Shown here: piece after piece, positions 1 to 8,643 of the stretch
How positions within the stretch are numbered: the stretch's first letter is position 1
How the letters are laid out: every line of letters starts with the position of its first letter
NCBI GenBank assembly: GCA_017303475.1
Contig: JAFLBO010000001.1
Span: forward strand, 620,001-684,000
Length of the DNA: 64,000 bases
Reading direction: 5' to 3'
Source of the DNA: Chitinophagales bacterium
GTDB lineage: Bacteria; Bacteroidota; Bacteroidia; Chitinophagales; Saprospiraceae
Notes under the pieces: generated by a model
The model's database searches: none
What the model saw: only the letters and a program-made list of their open reading frames with translations
What the model was told of the DNA's origin: nothing
Made by a program: the position numbers and the translations under genes

Positions 1-1058
1 ACTCCACCACGAACCCTTTCTTCGGTTTCTGTAGGAGACTTTAGGATTTCCCTGATTCGTTCAGTTGCGCCAACGGCTCCAACAAGTTCTGTGTAAAAAT
101 TGCCAAGACTGGCGATACTCCCCCCAATTACTGCCGTGTAGGTGATAAAAGCAATCAAATCACCACCCGTAAACTTGCCTGGTGTGCCGGGAGGCAAATG
201 CGCGTCGACCTGCACCAGATGCATGCCGTACAAGATAACAAAGAAAAGAGCGCCAAACAGCATAGTGATGATAAACACAGCAAAAACGGCTCTGCCTTTG
301 GCATACTGCATGGAAACCTGAACTACATCAGCATTGGATTTGCTGTACCGCAAACTCTCGAACAATTCATTGGTAAATGCTTTTACCGCATGAATGCTTT
401 GCAGGGTTTCATCCAGAATGGTGTTAGACTCAGCCAGTTTTTCTTGTCGTTGCTTGGATAACTTGCGTACCCAGCGACCAAAAACCATAGCCCCGATGAC
501 AATAACAGGGAAAGTGGCCAGCATAACCAAAGCAAGTTTATGCGACATCCACCAAAGCACGCCAATACCACCTACCAGGATGATAATCTGGCGAATAAAC
601 TCTGCCAGAATAAAATAAAAGGTGTTGTAGAGCTTTTCGATGTCGTTGGTGAGTCGGCTAACCAGCTCACCTACCCTGCTTTTTTCGAAAAAAACAATAG
701 GCAGAGAAATAAGTCTGCGGTAGAGCGCTACCCGGATATCGGCGGTGCCTCTTTCACTCACCTTTGCGAACATCATAACGCGCAGATAAGACACCACACC
801 CTGAAAGGCAAGAATACCTATCAGCCACATGCCGATTTCCTTCAGATCCAGGTCTTGTGGTATATTCCCCTGGGCTACATCCAGGGAGCGACCAATCAAT
901 GCCGGGAACACTAAAAATACAGAGCTACCGAGAAACAATAAAACTAGTCCAAGAACAAATTGCAACCTATAGGGTCGTATGTACTCGAATATCTTTAAAG
1001 CCTCACGAATACTCTCTTTACTAACTTTTTGGCGGGATTGTTCTTCAGATTTTTGCAT
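1..1058 (-). CDS. ABC exporter, transmembrane domain (5' part, runs off the window)
   Basis: The minus strand reads from ATG at 1058 to the window edge without a stop (about 352 residues). After a short charged N-terminus there are several long hydrophobic segments, and the visible end carries the ATERIREIL-type linker that joins the membrane domain to the nucleotide-binding domain in type IV ABC exporters of the MsbA/lipid or multidrug class. The ATPase domain lies outside the window, so Walker motifs cannot be checked. The substrate is unknown; MsbA-like lipid or drug export is the usual role of the family. It is divergent from the small membrane gene at 1151. Confidence 0.85.
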   Translation of the reverse strand, partial: MQKSEEQSRQKVSKESIREALKIFEYIRPYRLQFVLGLVLLFLGSSVFLVFPALIGRSLDVAQGNIPQDLDLKEIGMWLIGILAFQGVVSYLRVMMFAKVSERGTADIRVALYRRLISLPIVFFEKSRVGELVSRLTNDIEKLYNTFYFILAEFIRQIIILVGGIGVLWWMSHKLALVMLATFPVIVIGAMVFGRWVRKLSKQRQEKLAESNTILDETLQSIHAVKAFTNELFESLRYSKSNADVVQVSMQYAKGRAVFAVFIITMLFGALFFVILYGMHLVQVDAHLPPGTPGKFTGGDLIAFITYTAVIGGSIASLGNFYTELVGAVGATERIREILKSPTETEERVRGG

Positions 1059-1138
1059 AACGGCCGCAAATTTCTATTTTTTATCCAGATTTTGCATGTA
1101 AAAGTTACGTAAAGATCGGGTTTAGGGCTTTCAGGTTT

Positions 1139-1146
1139 TACCTTTG
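1139..1146 (+). promoter_or_regulatory. Putative -7 promoter element TACCTTTG
   Basis: The motif TACCTTTG matches the Bacteroidota -7 consensus TAnnTTTG and ends 4 nt before the ATG at 1151. Transcription would start at or next to the start codon, giving a leaderless mRNA. No clear -33 TTTG was identified. Confidence 0.5.
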
Positions 1147-1150
1147 CCCC

Positions 1151-1450
1151 ATGTATACGTTGTTAATTGCCATTGTAATCGGGCTGTTTCTTGCCATGTT
1201 GTTTGTAAATCTCTACTTTCGGGCCAAGGTGCTGAAGGTATATGGCGTGCTGGTTCGGAACAAAGTTGAGTTTGGGGCGGCTCACATTTTCAATCGCCAA
1301 AAACTGGAGGAGGAAATTTTACCCAAATACCCTCAGTTTCGAAACGAAATAGAAACATTTGTCACCCACATGCGCTATTCCATTCGGATGGCCTCTGTGC
1401 TGCTGTTACTCATCACAGCTTTTGGCGCTATTTTAATGTACTATCGTTAA
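1151..1450 (+). CDS. Small membrane protein, function unknown
   Basis: A 99-residue protein with a hydrophobic segment at about residues 2-22, a charged middle section (about 25-75) and a second hydrophobic segment at about 78-96, so probably two membrane passes with a soluble loop between them. I do not recognise the family. It lies between a divergent ABC exporter and two SGNH-like genes and has its own promoter-like box directly upstream, so it may be transcribed alone or lead the SGNH pair. Confidence 0.7.
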   Translation: MYTLLIAIVIGLFLAMLFVNLYFRAKVLKVYGVLVRNKVEFGAAHIFNRQKLEEEILPKYPQFRNEIETFVTHMRYSIRMASVLLLLITAFGAILMYYR

Positions 1451-1496
1451 GAAGGCAGCTGTGTAAATAACATCCATTACCTTCGCCCGCCGATTC

Positions 1497-2927
1497 ATGG
1501 AAAAGAACTACACCGGGCAATCCCTTTCACTCGCTATTATTGTACTCTTGCTGCTTACCGGAATTTCAATGATTCCTCAGGGCACTTTTTTGGGCATGGA
1601 TTATCGGAAAATGGATATATTTTCTGATATCCGGGATTCACTTGCCGTTGAACAACCTGTTGCCGCAGCCGACACCTTGGTGGCTGACACACTGGCCTAC
1701 GCCATGACAGATTCCACTGTTCTGGCTGCAGACACCATGCCTTTGCTGGATTCTCTGCGCATTGTACCACTTAAGGATTCTGTTTTCTTTGGCCATATGA
1801 TTGAAGATTACACCTTTGATCAGAACGGATTAACAGCTTTTTTTAAAGCGGTAGATTCCATCAAAACCGGCAAAACAGTAAGAATTGCCTGGTATGGCGA
1901 TTCTTTTGTGGAAGGCGACATTCTGGTAGGCGACTTAAGGGATTCTCTGCAAAGTGCATGGGGTGGCGCTGGCGTGGGTTTTGTGCCGGTTACCTCGGAG
2001 GTGGCCCAGTTTAAGCGTACGCTGAAACACAATTTCAGGGGTTGGACGGCCTATTCAATCATCAAAAAAGACAATTTCCGGCCGGCATTGGGTTTAAATG
2101 GTTATGCTTACAGACCAGAACCTGAAGCGAAAGTTCATTATGAAGGAACCAAGTACTTCCGTCATACACAGCGTTGGAACAGGGTGCAGCTCTTTTACAC
2201 AGCCCAACAAAACAACTCAATTGTATGGCAAATAAAGGATGAACCACCTAAACAGGAGGTTTTACCCGGCAGGGGCGACAAGTTATGCACCTGGCGCTGG
2301 AAGGGACTGGAATGGGGAACCGACGCATTTGCCATGCGTTTCCCTCAGCCGGAAGGACTTGTGGCTTACGGGCTTACCCTGGAAAACGGCCCAGGCATTT
2401 ACATCGACAATTTCTCTATCCGTGGCAACAGCGGTGGCCCACTCAAACTGATTTCTCCGGAATTTGTACAACAATTCGATGCCATCCAACAATATGACCT
2501 AGTAGTATTACAAGTAGGTTTGAATGCCGTAACCAACAGCCTGAATAACATACGCTGGTACGAGGCAGAACTGGAGCGCACTTTTAAGCACCTTAAGTCA
2601 TGCTTTCCCGGCAAGCCTATACTGATTGTAAGTGTGGGAGACCGGGGAGGAAAGGCTGGAGACCATATTGAAACCATGCGGGGCGTACCTGCCATTGTAC
2701 AAATGCAGCGTAAACTGGCGCGCAAGCATGGTTTTTTGTTTTATGATTTGTTCTGGGGGATGGGTGGTCCGGATACTATGCTTAAATTTGCCCATCAACG
2801 TCCCCGTTTGGCCAATACTGATTATACACACCTGACGCACGATGGCGGCAAAGTAGTAGGCCTCATGTTCGCCAGGTTGTTTTTGCAGGAACAGGCTACC
2901 TATAAGGCTAAGTCTGGCTTGCAGTAA
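1497..2927 (+). CDS. SGNH/GDSL-hydrolase-like membrane-anchored protein
   Basis: 476 residues: one N-terminal membrane anchor (about 10-28), then a periplasmic domain. GDS within WYGDSFVEGD supplies the nucleophile block of SGNH enzymes, VGLNA resembles the third block (usually GxND), and DYTHLTHDGG near the C-terminus supplies the D-x-x-H block. In Bacteroidota such proteins often accompany an MBOAT acyltransferase and O-acetylate exported polysaccharide, but no MBOAT gene is adjacent. It is followed 27 bp downstream by a second SGNH-like gene, so the two probably act together on a cell-surface glycan. Exact substrate unknown. A TACCTTCG box lies at 1478-1485. Confidence 0.75.
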   Translation: MEKNYTGQSLSLAIIVLLLLTGISMIPQGTFLGMDYRKMDIFSDIRDSLAVEQPVAAADTLVADTLAYAMTDSTVLAADTMPLLDSLRIVPLKDSVFFGHMIEDYTFDQNGLTAFFKAVDSIKTGKTVRIAWYGDSFVEGDILVGDLRDSLQSAWGGAGVGFVPVTSEVAQFKRTLKHNFRGWTAYSIIKKDNFRPALGLNGYAYRPEPEAKVHYEGTKYFRHTQRWNRVQLFYTAQQNNSIVWQIKDEPPKQEVLPGRGDKLCTWRWKGLEWGTDAFAMRFPQPEGLVAYGLTLENGPGIYIDNFSIRGNSGGPLKLISPEFVQQFDAIQQYDLVVLQVGLNAVTNSLNNIRWYEAELERTFKHLKSCFPGKPILIVSVGDRGGKAGDHIETMRGVPAIVQMQRKLARKHGFLFYDLFWGMGGPDTMLKFAHQRPRLANTDYTHLTHDGGKVVGLMFARLFLQEQATYKAKSGLQ

Positions 2928-2954
2928 TTCAAATCCACCAAAACGACAGTAAAA

Positions 2955-4235
2955 ATGCTTTTCCTCCAGGCTCGTTTTTCCCGTCTGCGTTTGGCGATAT
3001 GTGGCAGCTTTTTGATTCTGTTCATTGGCCAATGTCAATCACAGTTCCGCCCACCGCAGGTGCAAATTCTTGATGCAGATACAGTTGGATCAGGTTTTCA
3101 GTTCATCAGACAAGATTTGAACGAAATTGAAAACCGTGATTATCTGGAGCCGGTTTTTGAAAAACTCTTTGCACAACGAACCCAAGGGGGTAAAAAAGTC
3201 AGCATTGTACATGTTGGCGACTCCCATATTCTGGGCAATTTTCTTACTCAGGAAGTCCGGGATCGGTTGCAGCGCGAATTCGGTGATGCCGGCAGGGGCT
3301 TGTTATTCCCGTATAAACTGGCTCAATCCAATGGAGCCAAGGACTTTTTGGCCGAAACCAATACCCGTTGGATTGGCTCAAATTGCCAACGAGACCTCTC
3401 GGCAGAAACCAATTATGGAGCCTCAGGCTTCAAGTTGACAACCACTCAGGCTAATGCAGAACTCACCTTTCGTTTACGGGATACTGCCACCGCAGAAAGT
3501 CGTTTCTTCACCAAAGTGACGGTTTTTCAACGAAAATCTGCCCTGGAATATGATTTGGAAGTGCGCGATGAGACCTCTCGTCAAGTGGCCCAACTTTTTA
3601 TTGAGGACGACTTCTCCCGGTCATTCTTTTTTGATCGACCAGTAGGCTCTGTTACCATTGCAGCCAAAAAAACAGCGCCTGAGCAACGCACCCTGACCAT
3701 TGATGGCATTTCCCTGGAAAATGAACTAAGCGGGGTTATTTATCATACAATAGGGGTAAACGGGGCAAAATTCATGGATTTTGCCCGCGCCAAACACTTT
3801 GCAAGGCAAGTGGCAGACCTGGAGCCAGATCTGGTTATTCTCTCTTTTGGCACCAATGAAAGTCAGGGAAGTACAGAACCTGCCTATATGCGCAAAACCA
3901 TGGATTTACTAATTTCTGAAATACTGGAATCCAGTCCAAGCGCAAGGATTATGCTCACTACACCCGCCGATTCATACCTGCGCGGAAGAGGCTTGAATCC
4001 GCATATGGCCGAGATGAGTGAAGTGATTCGGAAATACGCAAAGGATAAAGGTTATGCCATCTGGGACCTATTCCACTTTACCGGAGGCGAAAACTCCTCT
4101 ACTTTATGGAAATCCAATGGTCTGCTTACCTCCGATTCAGTGCACTACACGAAATACGGATATGCCCTGCAAGGTAAATTACTTTACCAGTCGCTGATCA
4201 AAGGCTACAATGGATTTGTGGAAGGCAAGCGCTAG
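2955..4235 (+). CDS. SGNH/GDSL-family acylhydrolase-like secreted protein
   Basis: 426 residues with an N-terminal hydrophobic leader (signal peptide or anchor, about 10-28). The SGNH blocks are visible: VGDSHILGNF (nucleophile Ser), LSFGTNES (GxN block) and SDSVHYTKYG (D-x-x-H block). This is the architecture of GDSL-like lipases, acylhydrolases and periplasmic O-acetyl esterases or transferases. It shares direction and close spacing with the upstream SGNH-like gene and converges with miaA with only 4 bp between the stops. Confidence 0.78.
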   Translation: MLFLQARFSRLRLAICGSFLILFIGQCQSQFRPPQVQILDADTVGSGFQFIRQDLNEIENRDYLEPVFEKLFAQRTQGGKKVSIVHVGDSHILGNFLTQEVRDRLQREFGDAGRGLLFPYKLAQSNGAKDFLAETNTRWIGSNCQRDLSAETNYGASGFKLTTTQANAELTFRLRDTATAESRFFTKVTVFQRKSALEYDLEVRDETSRQVAQLFIEDDFSRSFFFDRPVGSVTIAAKKTAPEQRTLTIDGISLENELSGVIYHTIGVNGAKFMDFARAKHFARQVADLEPDLVILSFGTNESQGSTEPAYMRKTMDLLISEILESSPSARIMLTTPADSYLRGRGLNPHMAEMSEVIRKYAKDKGYAIWDLFHFTGGENSSTLWKSNGLLTSDSVHYTKYGYALQGKLLYQSLIKGYNGFVEGKR

Positions 4236-4239
4236 GATT

Positions 4240-5142
4240 TCAGGTCAGTAAGGGCGCCAGAAAAGCTTTTATTTGTTCGATGTCATGTGGTAAAAACCGA
4301 TGCCACTCACCGTGTTTGTTGAACCAGGTTACCTGGCGCTTGGCATAATTACGCGTATGTTGTTTGATTTTTTCCACTGCCTCCTCCCGAGTTGTTTTAC
4401 CTTCAAAATACTCGAAAAACTCCTCATAGCCGACTGTTTTTAATGCCGGTAGGTTTCGGAATGGCCACAAGCTCCGGGCTTCTGCTTCGAGGCCGTCCTG
4501 AACCATGGCATCTACCCGGGCATTAATTCTTTGGTATAAAGATTCCCTGGGCCAATCCAGCAATAGATAAACAGGTTGGAATGTTCTGGCTGGAGCCTGT
4601 TTACGCTGTAAAAACTGAGAGTATGGTTGGCCGGCCTGCATGGAAACCTCTATGGCACGGCGCATTCTGGCGGGATTCTGCTGATCAACCAGAGCAAAAT
4701 AGGTTGGATCAAGCTCGCTTAGGGTTTGTTGCAGAGCATGAATACCTCCTCGCTTTTCCAACTCGTCCACGCTGACTCTAACTTCCTCCGAAACTTCCGG
4801 AAAGGTATCCAGGCCCTCACAAACAGCCCGGATATACAACCCGGAACCTCCAGTCATGATTACAGTCTGGTGCTTCAGAAAAAGTGTTTCCAGCAAATTC
4901 AGGGCATCCTTTTCAAATGCTCCAACACTGTACGTTTCTGTAATGGAACGGGAATTAATGAAATGATGAGGAGCCGCAGCCAACTCATCCTTCCCTGGCT
5001 TGGCGGTTCCAATGCTCATTTCCCTAAAAAACTGTCTGCTATCGGCAGATATGATCTCCGTTTTCAACCACTGAGCCAGATGAATGGCTAGCGCTGTTTT
5101 ACCGGTGGCCGTTGCGCCGCCGATGACAATCAGTTTTTTCAT
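4240..5142 (-). CDS. miaA: tRNA dimethylallyltransferase
   Basis: 300 residues, the usual length. It transfers the dimethylallyl group from DMAPP to N6 of A37 in tRNAs reading UNN codons. Visible signatures are the P-loop GATATGKT (9-16), DSRQ (34-37), TGGSGLYIRA, and the C-terminal RNYAKRQVTWF region that contacts tRNA. It lies 6 bp downstream of purQ on the same strand and is probably cotranscribed with it. The DMAPP substrate would come from the mevalonate pathway, of which mvaD is in this window. Confidence 0.97.
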   Translation of the reverse strand: MKKLIVIGGATATGKTALAIHLAQWLKTEIISADSRQFFREMSIGTAKPGKDELAAAPHHFINSRSITETYSVGAFEKDALNLLETLFLKHQTVIMTGGSGLYIRAVCEGLDTFPEVSEEVRVSVDELEKRGGIHALQQTLSELDPTYFALVDQQNPARMRRAIEVSMQAGQPYSQFLQRKQAPARTFQPVYLLLDWPRESLYQRINARVDAMVQDGLEAEARSLWPFRNLPALKTVGYEEFFEYFEGKTTREEAVEKIKQHTRNYAKRQVTWFNKHGEWHRFLPHDIEQIKAFLAPLLT

Positions 5143-5148
5143 CCTTGG

Positions 5149-5859
5149 TTATACTGCGGCGCCGGCTGCAGCAAGCAGCGACTCAAATAATCCACGTCCG
5201 TCGGTGTTGCCCAGCACTTCTTCACTGGCCCTTTCCGGGTGCGGCATCATGCCAAATACATTGCGTGTTTCATTGCAAATGCCAGCAATGTTCCTGGATG
5301 CGCCATTTGGATTGGAGCCCAGAGTTTCGTTACCATTGGAATCGCAATAGTGGAAAAGCACCTGGTTATTCTGCTCCAGAGCATCCAATGTCTTTTCATC
5401 TGCGAAATAGCGACCTTCGGCATGCGCGATCGGGATTTTCAATGCAGTACCTACCGTTAATCCTTCTGTGATGGGAGATTGGTTGGTAACGGCCTTGATC
5501 CAAACATTATCGCAAATAAATTGCTGCCCTCCATTGCGGAGCAACACGCCGGGCAAAAGGCCGGATTCGCAAAGGATCTGAAAACCATTGCAAACACCAA
5601 ACACATAGCCGCCGGCTGCTGCATGCGCCTTAACAGCCTGCATTACAGGAGAAAACTGGGCAATGGCGCCTGCTCGAACATAATCACCATAAGAAAAGCC
5701 TCCAGGAAGTACGATGCAGTCCTCCGGGCCAAAACCAGCCGGCAACTCCTGGCTTTTGTGCCAGATTTTTACTACTTCCTGTCCAAGTACATCGCCCAAA
5801 ACGTGTACCATATCATCGTCGCAGTTGGAGCCGGGAAAAACGATTACGCCGAATTTCAT
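5149..5859 (-). CDS. purQ: Phosphoribosylformylglycinamidine synthase, glutaminase subunit
   Basis: 236 residues of a class I glutamine amidotransferase. It supplies ammonia to PurL for formation of FGAM in purine synthesis. Visible: the N-terminal VFPGSNCD, LPGGFSYGDYVRAGA, the nucleophile Cys90 in FGVCNGFQ, and MPHPERASE with the catalytic His. The separate PurQ implies a small PurL and PurS elsewhere. The start codon directly abuts a GAGT tetranucleotide repeat tract, which occupies the place where a ribosome-binding region would be. Confidence 0.96.
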   Translation of the reverse strand: MKFGVIVFPGSNCDDDMVHVLGDVLGQEVVKIWHKSQELPAGFGPEDCIVLPGGFSYGDYVRAGAIAQFSPVMQAVKAHAAAGGYVFGVCNGFQILCESGLLPGVLLRNGGQQFICDNVWIKAVTNQSPITEGLTVGTALKIPIAHAEGRYFADEKTLDALEQNNQVLFHYCDSNGNETLGSNPNGASRNIAGICNETRNVFGMMPHPERASEEVLGNTDGRGLFESLLAAAGAAV

Positions 5860-5860
5860 T

Positions 5861-5897
5861 GAGTGAGTGAGTGAATGAGTGAGTGAGTGAGTGAGTG
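5861..5897. repeat. GAGT tetranucleotide microsatellite upstream of purQ
   Basis: About nine tandem GAGT units with one variant (GAAT) fill the whole gap between the membrane-protein stop at 5900 and the purQ start at 5859. A shorter run with the same GAGTGAAT signature occurs at 18401-18418 after nuoD. Confidence 0.85.
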
Positions 5898-5899
5898 GA

Positions 5900-6928
5900 T
5901 TATAGATATTGGAAGAGGGGGGTAACCCAGGTTGCGTATTGAATCATGAATAAAAACAGGAGCAACATAAGATGCGCCGGTTCAATCCACCATTTTTTAA
6001 AATAATCCTGTAAGCCTAATGCAAGCAGCACTGCCGCTGGGGTCACAGGGACAATCCAGTTAACAAAACTCCAGGTTGGTTGAAGAAAGGTGGTGAGTAT
6101 CCCCACAATCAGAAACCAAACCATTACACTGACAAATTTCTGGATCTGTATGCCTTTGCGGTTTAAGGCAGAAGGTAAAGCCAGCAGGAATAACAAAGTA
6201 AAAACCCCAAGCATGCCAAATTTCATCCAGGTATCAACCCTCCACTCCTGCAATGTGAGACTAAAATTAAACAGGTGAGACCATTGTAAATCCCTAAATG
6301 CAGAGCCTTGATCTGCCCAAAAGAACCAAAGCCAACCCAGAAACAGGGGTATAATTGCGCCAAAGGTGTAAATAAGTATTTCTGAAAAACGAAACACCCG
6401 CACTACCAGCAATCCGGCAAAGCCTGCAACCAAAATCCAGGCCAGGGGAGGATAAAACAGGGAGCCTGTAGAAATCCATAGCGCACTATCTAAAATAGAA
6501 GCTTGAACATTTGGCTTTTGAAAGGACCTGAAGATTTTCCACAAAGCGCCTGGCAAAAAGGTGGCGCCAACCAATGGAGCAGAAACAAATAAATACTCGG
6601 GAAATGCAGAAGCTGTTAGACCGTACAATAAGCCGGGAAACCAGTTCCTGTCGCCAAGCAAACGAAATTCATCAGCAAGAAAATTGACAGCAAACGCCTG
6701 TATAAACACCAGAAAAAGGGCAGTCAGCGCAGAAATTGCCGGAAAGGCTTTCATCCAGCCAAACCAGGTTTGGTAAAACAACCCGCCTGAATCCGGAATT
6801 GCCGGCGGATTAACCCAGCCAACAAGCGCTCCAAGGCGTATCAAAATCAGATACACCAACAGAATAACTGCAACGAAAATTTGGTTACTTCGAAAAAAAC
6901 GGAGCACAACAGGCAATTGAAGTCGCAA
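5900..6928 (-). CDS. Multi-pass membrane protein, DUF6427-like
   Basis: 342 residues with about nine or ten hydrophobic segments spread over the whole length, so an integral inner-membrane protein. The N-terminus (FFRSNQIFVAVILL) and general layout resemble the uncharacterised Bacteroidota family DUF6427, but I cannot confirm membership. It precedes purQ and miaA on the same strand with only the GAGT tract between, so it may head that transcription unit. No catalytic motif was seen. Confidence 0.7.
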   Translation of the reverse strand: MRLQLPVVLRFFRSNQIFVAVILLVYLILIRLGALVGWVNPPAIPDSGGLFYQTWFGWMKAFPAISALTALFLVFIQAFAVNFLADEFRLLGDRNWFPGLLYGLTASAFPEYLFVSAPLVGATFLPGALWKIFRSFQKPNVQASILDSALWISTGSLFYPPLAWILVAGFAGLLVVRVFRFSEILIYTFGAIIPLFLGWLWFFWADQGSAFRDLQWSHLFNFSLTLQEWRVDTWMKFGMLGVFTLLFLLALPSALNRKGIQIQKFVSVMVWFLIVGILTTFLQPTWSFVNWIVPVTPAAVLLALGLQDYFKKWWIEPAHLMLLLFLFMIQYATWVTPLFQYL

Positions 6929-7006
6929 AGTTCGGTAAACCCATGAAAATTTGGACTACTCCAGCGATTAATTACAGATTTTAACCCAGAAAACTTTAGA
7001 CACGCT

Positions 7007-7014
7007 TATTTTCG
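7007..7014 (+). promoter_or_regulatory. Putative -7 element TATTTTCG
   Basis: TATTTTCG is one mismatch from TAnnTTTG and ends 4 nt before the GTG start at 7019, the same spacing as at 1139 and 63335. It would give a leaderless transcript for the response regulator. Confidence 0.4.
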
Positions 7015-7018
7015 CACC

Positions 7019-7690
7019 GTGCGTGTACTACTAATTGAAGATGAGCCCAAAACACTCCAGTCGCTCCGGCAGGGCATGGAAGAAAACGGATGGACGGTAA
7101 ATACCGCCATGGATGGCCTCATGGGCCTAAGGTTAGCTATTCAGGGTGACTATGACGTTATCGTATCTGACATTACGATGCCCGGACTTTCCGGGTTGGA
7201 GCTTTGCCAGAAACTCAGGGCTGAACAAAAATCAACGCCCATCCTGCTGCTCACTGCCTTGAGCCATACCGACGATAAGGTGGCGGGACTGGATGCCGGG
7301 GCAGATGATTACCTCGCCAAACCCTTCGAACTCAAGGAGTTACTGGCACGGGTAAAGGCTCTCTCCAGACGAAATACAACCACACTCAAGGTAGAAAACA
7401 TACTGCGCTTCCAGGATTTGGAACAGGACCTGGACGCCAAAACAGTTAAACGATCCGGTCAGGTTATTTTGCTTACGCCGAGGGAATTTGCACTGCTGGA
7501 GTTTTTCCTGCGCAACCCCGGGAAGGTCTTGTCCAAAATTGAAATTGCTGAGAAGGTATGGGATATGAACTTTGATACCGGCACTAACGTTATTGAAGTT
7601 TATGTGAATTACCTGCGCAATAAAATTGACAAAGGCTTCGACATCAAGCTAATACACACTCAATTTGGGCAAGGTTATCTGCTCAAATGA
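7019..7690 (+). CDS. OmpR-family response regulator
   Basis: 223 residues. Receiver domain at about 1-115 with the acidic pair E7/D8, phosphoacceptor D51 (VSDITMPG), and the conserved Lys101 of LAKPFE; a winged-helix DNA-binding domain follows (about 128-223, ending in the IHTQFGQGYLLK strand typical of OmpR/PhoB). The start is GTG. No histidine kinase gene is next to it; instead a SixA-like phosphohistidine phosphatase gene follows after 27 bp. The regulated genes cannot be inferred from the sequence. Confidence 0.92.
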   Translation: MRVLLIEDEPKTLQSLRQGMEENGWTVNTAMDGLMGLRLAIQGDYDVIVSDITMPGLSGLELCQKLRAEQKSTPILLLTALSHTDDKVAGLDAGADDYLAKPFELKELLARVKALSRRNTTTLKVENILRFQDLEQDLDAKTVKRSGQVILLTPREFALLEFFLRNPGKVLSKIEIAEKVWDMNFDTGTNVIEVYVNYLRNKIDKGFDIKLIHTQFGQGYLLK

Positions 7691-7717
7691 ATCCGCCCCT
7701 GGCTACATTACATAAAC

Positions 7718-8215
7718 ATGCGTACCCTATTCCTGATCAGACACGCTAAATCGAGCTGGGGCAACCCAGGACTCCGAGATTTTGATCGTCCATTAAACGA
7801 CCGCGGACTGCACGATGGCCCCAGAATGGCACAATTACTTGCCAGGGAAAAGATACAACCTGACCTTTTGGTTTCCAGTCCGGCTAAAAGAGCCATTACC
7901 ACCGCACAGTTTTTCGCCGAAGCCTTTGGTGTAGCTGTTTCTGACATCCGAAAAGAACCTGCCATTTACGAGGCCAATCCTACTGAAATACTCAGGTTGA
8001 TAGCAGAATTACCTGACGAGGTCAATACGGTTTGTATTTTCGGGCACAACCCTACTTTTACCGAGGTGGCCAACCTATTTGCCGAAGATGATATCATTGA
8101 GAATGTACCAACTTGTGGAGTAGTCAAAATCACCAGCTCCGCCGACAATTGGCGTTCCCTTTACGAAGGCAATTCACGTGTTGCCGCCTGTTATTTCCCG
8201 AAAGAGGTTTTATGA
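7718..8215 (+). CDS. sixA: SixA-like histidine phosphatase
   Basis: 165 residues of the histidine phosphatase (phosphoglycerate mutase-like) superfamily. RHAKSSW (R8-H9) is the phosphohistidine-forming motif, SSPAKRAITTA carries the second Arg, and FGHNPT supplies the second His. The size and the RHAKSSW motif fit the SixA group, which removes phosphate from phosphohistidine proteins such as HPt domains or HPr-like carriers. The position after a response regulator suggests, but does not show, a role in phosphorelay signalling. The stop overlaps the start of the next gene (ATGA). Confidence 0.88.
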   Translation: MRTLFLIRHAKSSWGNPGLRDFDRPLNDRGLHDGPRMAQLLAREKIQPDLLVSSPAKRAITTAQFFAEAFGVAVSDIRKEPAIYEANPTEILRLIAELPDEVNTVCIFGHNPTFTEVANLFAEDDIIENVPTCGVVKITSSADNWRSLYEGNSRVAACYFPKEVL

Positions 8216-8580
8216 TTCATTCACCAGCATTAAGATTGTTTTGCGGCTGCCTGCTTTTGTTACTGGCAGCCTGCCAATCCAATCAACACCAATCGCCGGT
8301 TCTGGCTGACGATAAAATATCTCGTATCATGGCTGATCTGGCACTTGCCGACGCTGCTACCACAGGGTTGGCGGGCTACACAAAAGACAGCCTGATGCAG
8401 GTTTATTTCAAGCAAGTATTTGAGATACATGGGGTTACGGAAGAGGCTTACGAAAAAGACTTGCGTATCCTGGCCGATGATCTGAACCATATGGAAGTAA
8501 TAGTAAAAAAGGCCGATGAGCTGTTGACGGAGAAATCTTCCGGGCCACCACTCAATTCAGACAAGCCATTAGGCAGATAA
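8212..8580 (+). CDS. DUF4296 lipoprotein
   Basis: The start at 8212 overlaps the sixA stop by 4 nt (ATGA), implying translational coupling; a longer reading from 8113 would run through sixA and has no leader at its start. The 122-residue product has a lipoprotein signal with LAAC (Cys21), then MADLALADA and a helical region matching the Bacteroidota family DUF4296. Function unknown; the product is probably anchored in the envelope. A strong bidirectional terminator follows immediately. Confidence 0.88.
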   Translation: MIHSPALRLFCGCLLLLLAACQSNQHQSPVLADDKISRIMADLALADAATTGLAGYTKDSLMQVYFKQVFEIHGVTEEAYEKDLRILADDLNHMEVIVKKADELLTEKSSGPPLNSDKPLGR

Positions 8581-8581
8581 A

Positions 8582-8616
8582 AAGGCGCGGAAAAACCAAT
8601 GGTTCTTCCGCGCCTT
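8582..8616. terminator. Bidirectional hairpin terminator between the DUF4296 gene and sucC
   Basis: Perfect 11-bp stem AAGGCGCGGAA / TTCCGCGCCTT with a loop that can itself pair ACCA with TGGT. It sits between convergent genes. The A-rich left end gives a U-run on the sucC side. Confidence 0.8.
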
Positions 8617-8643
8617 AAAGTAATTCCTGGTTTTACTACCAGA

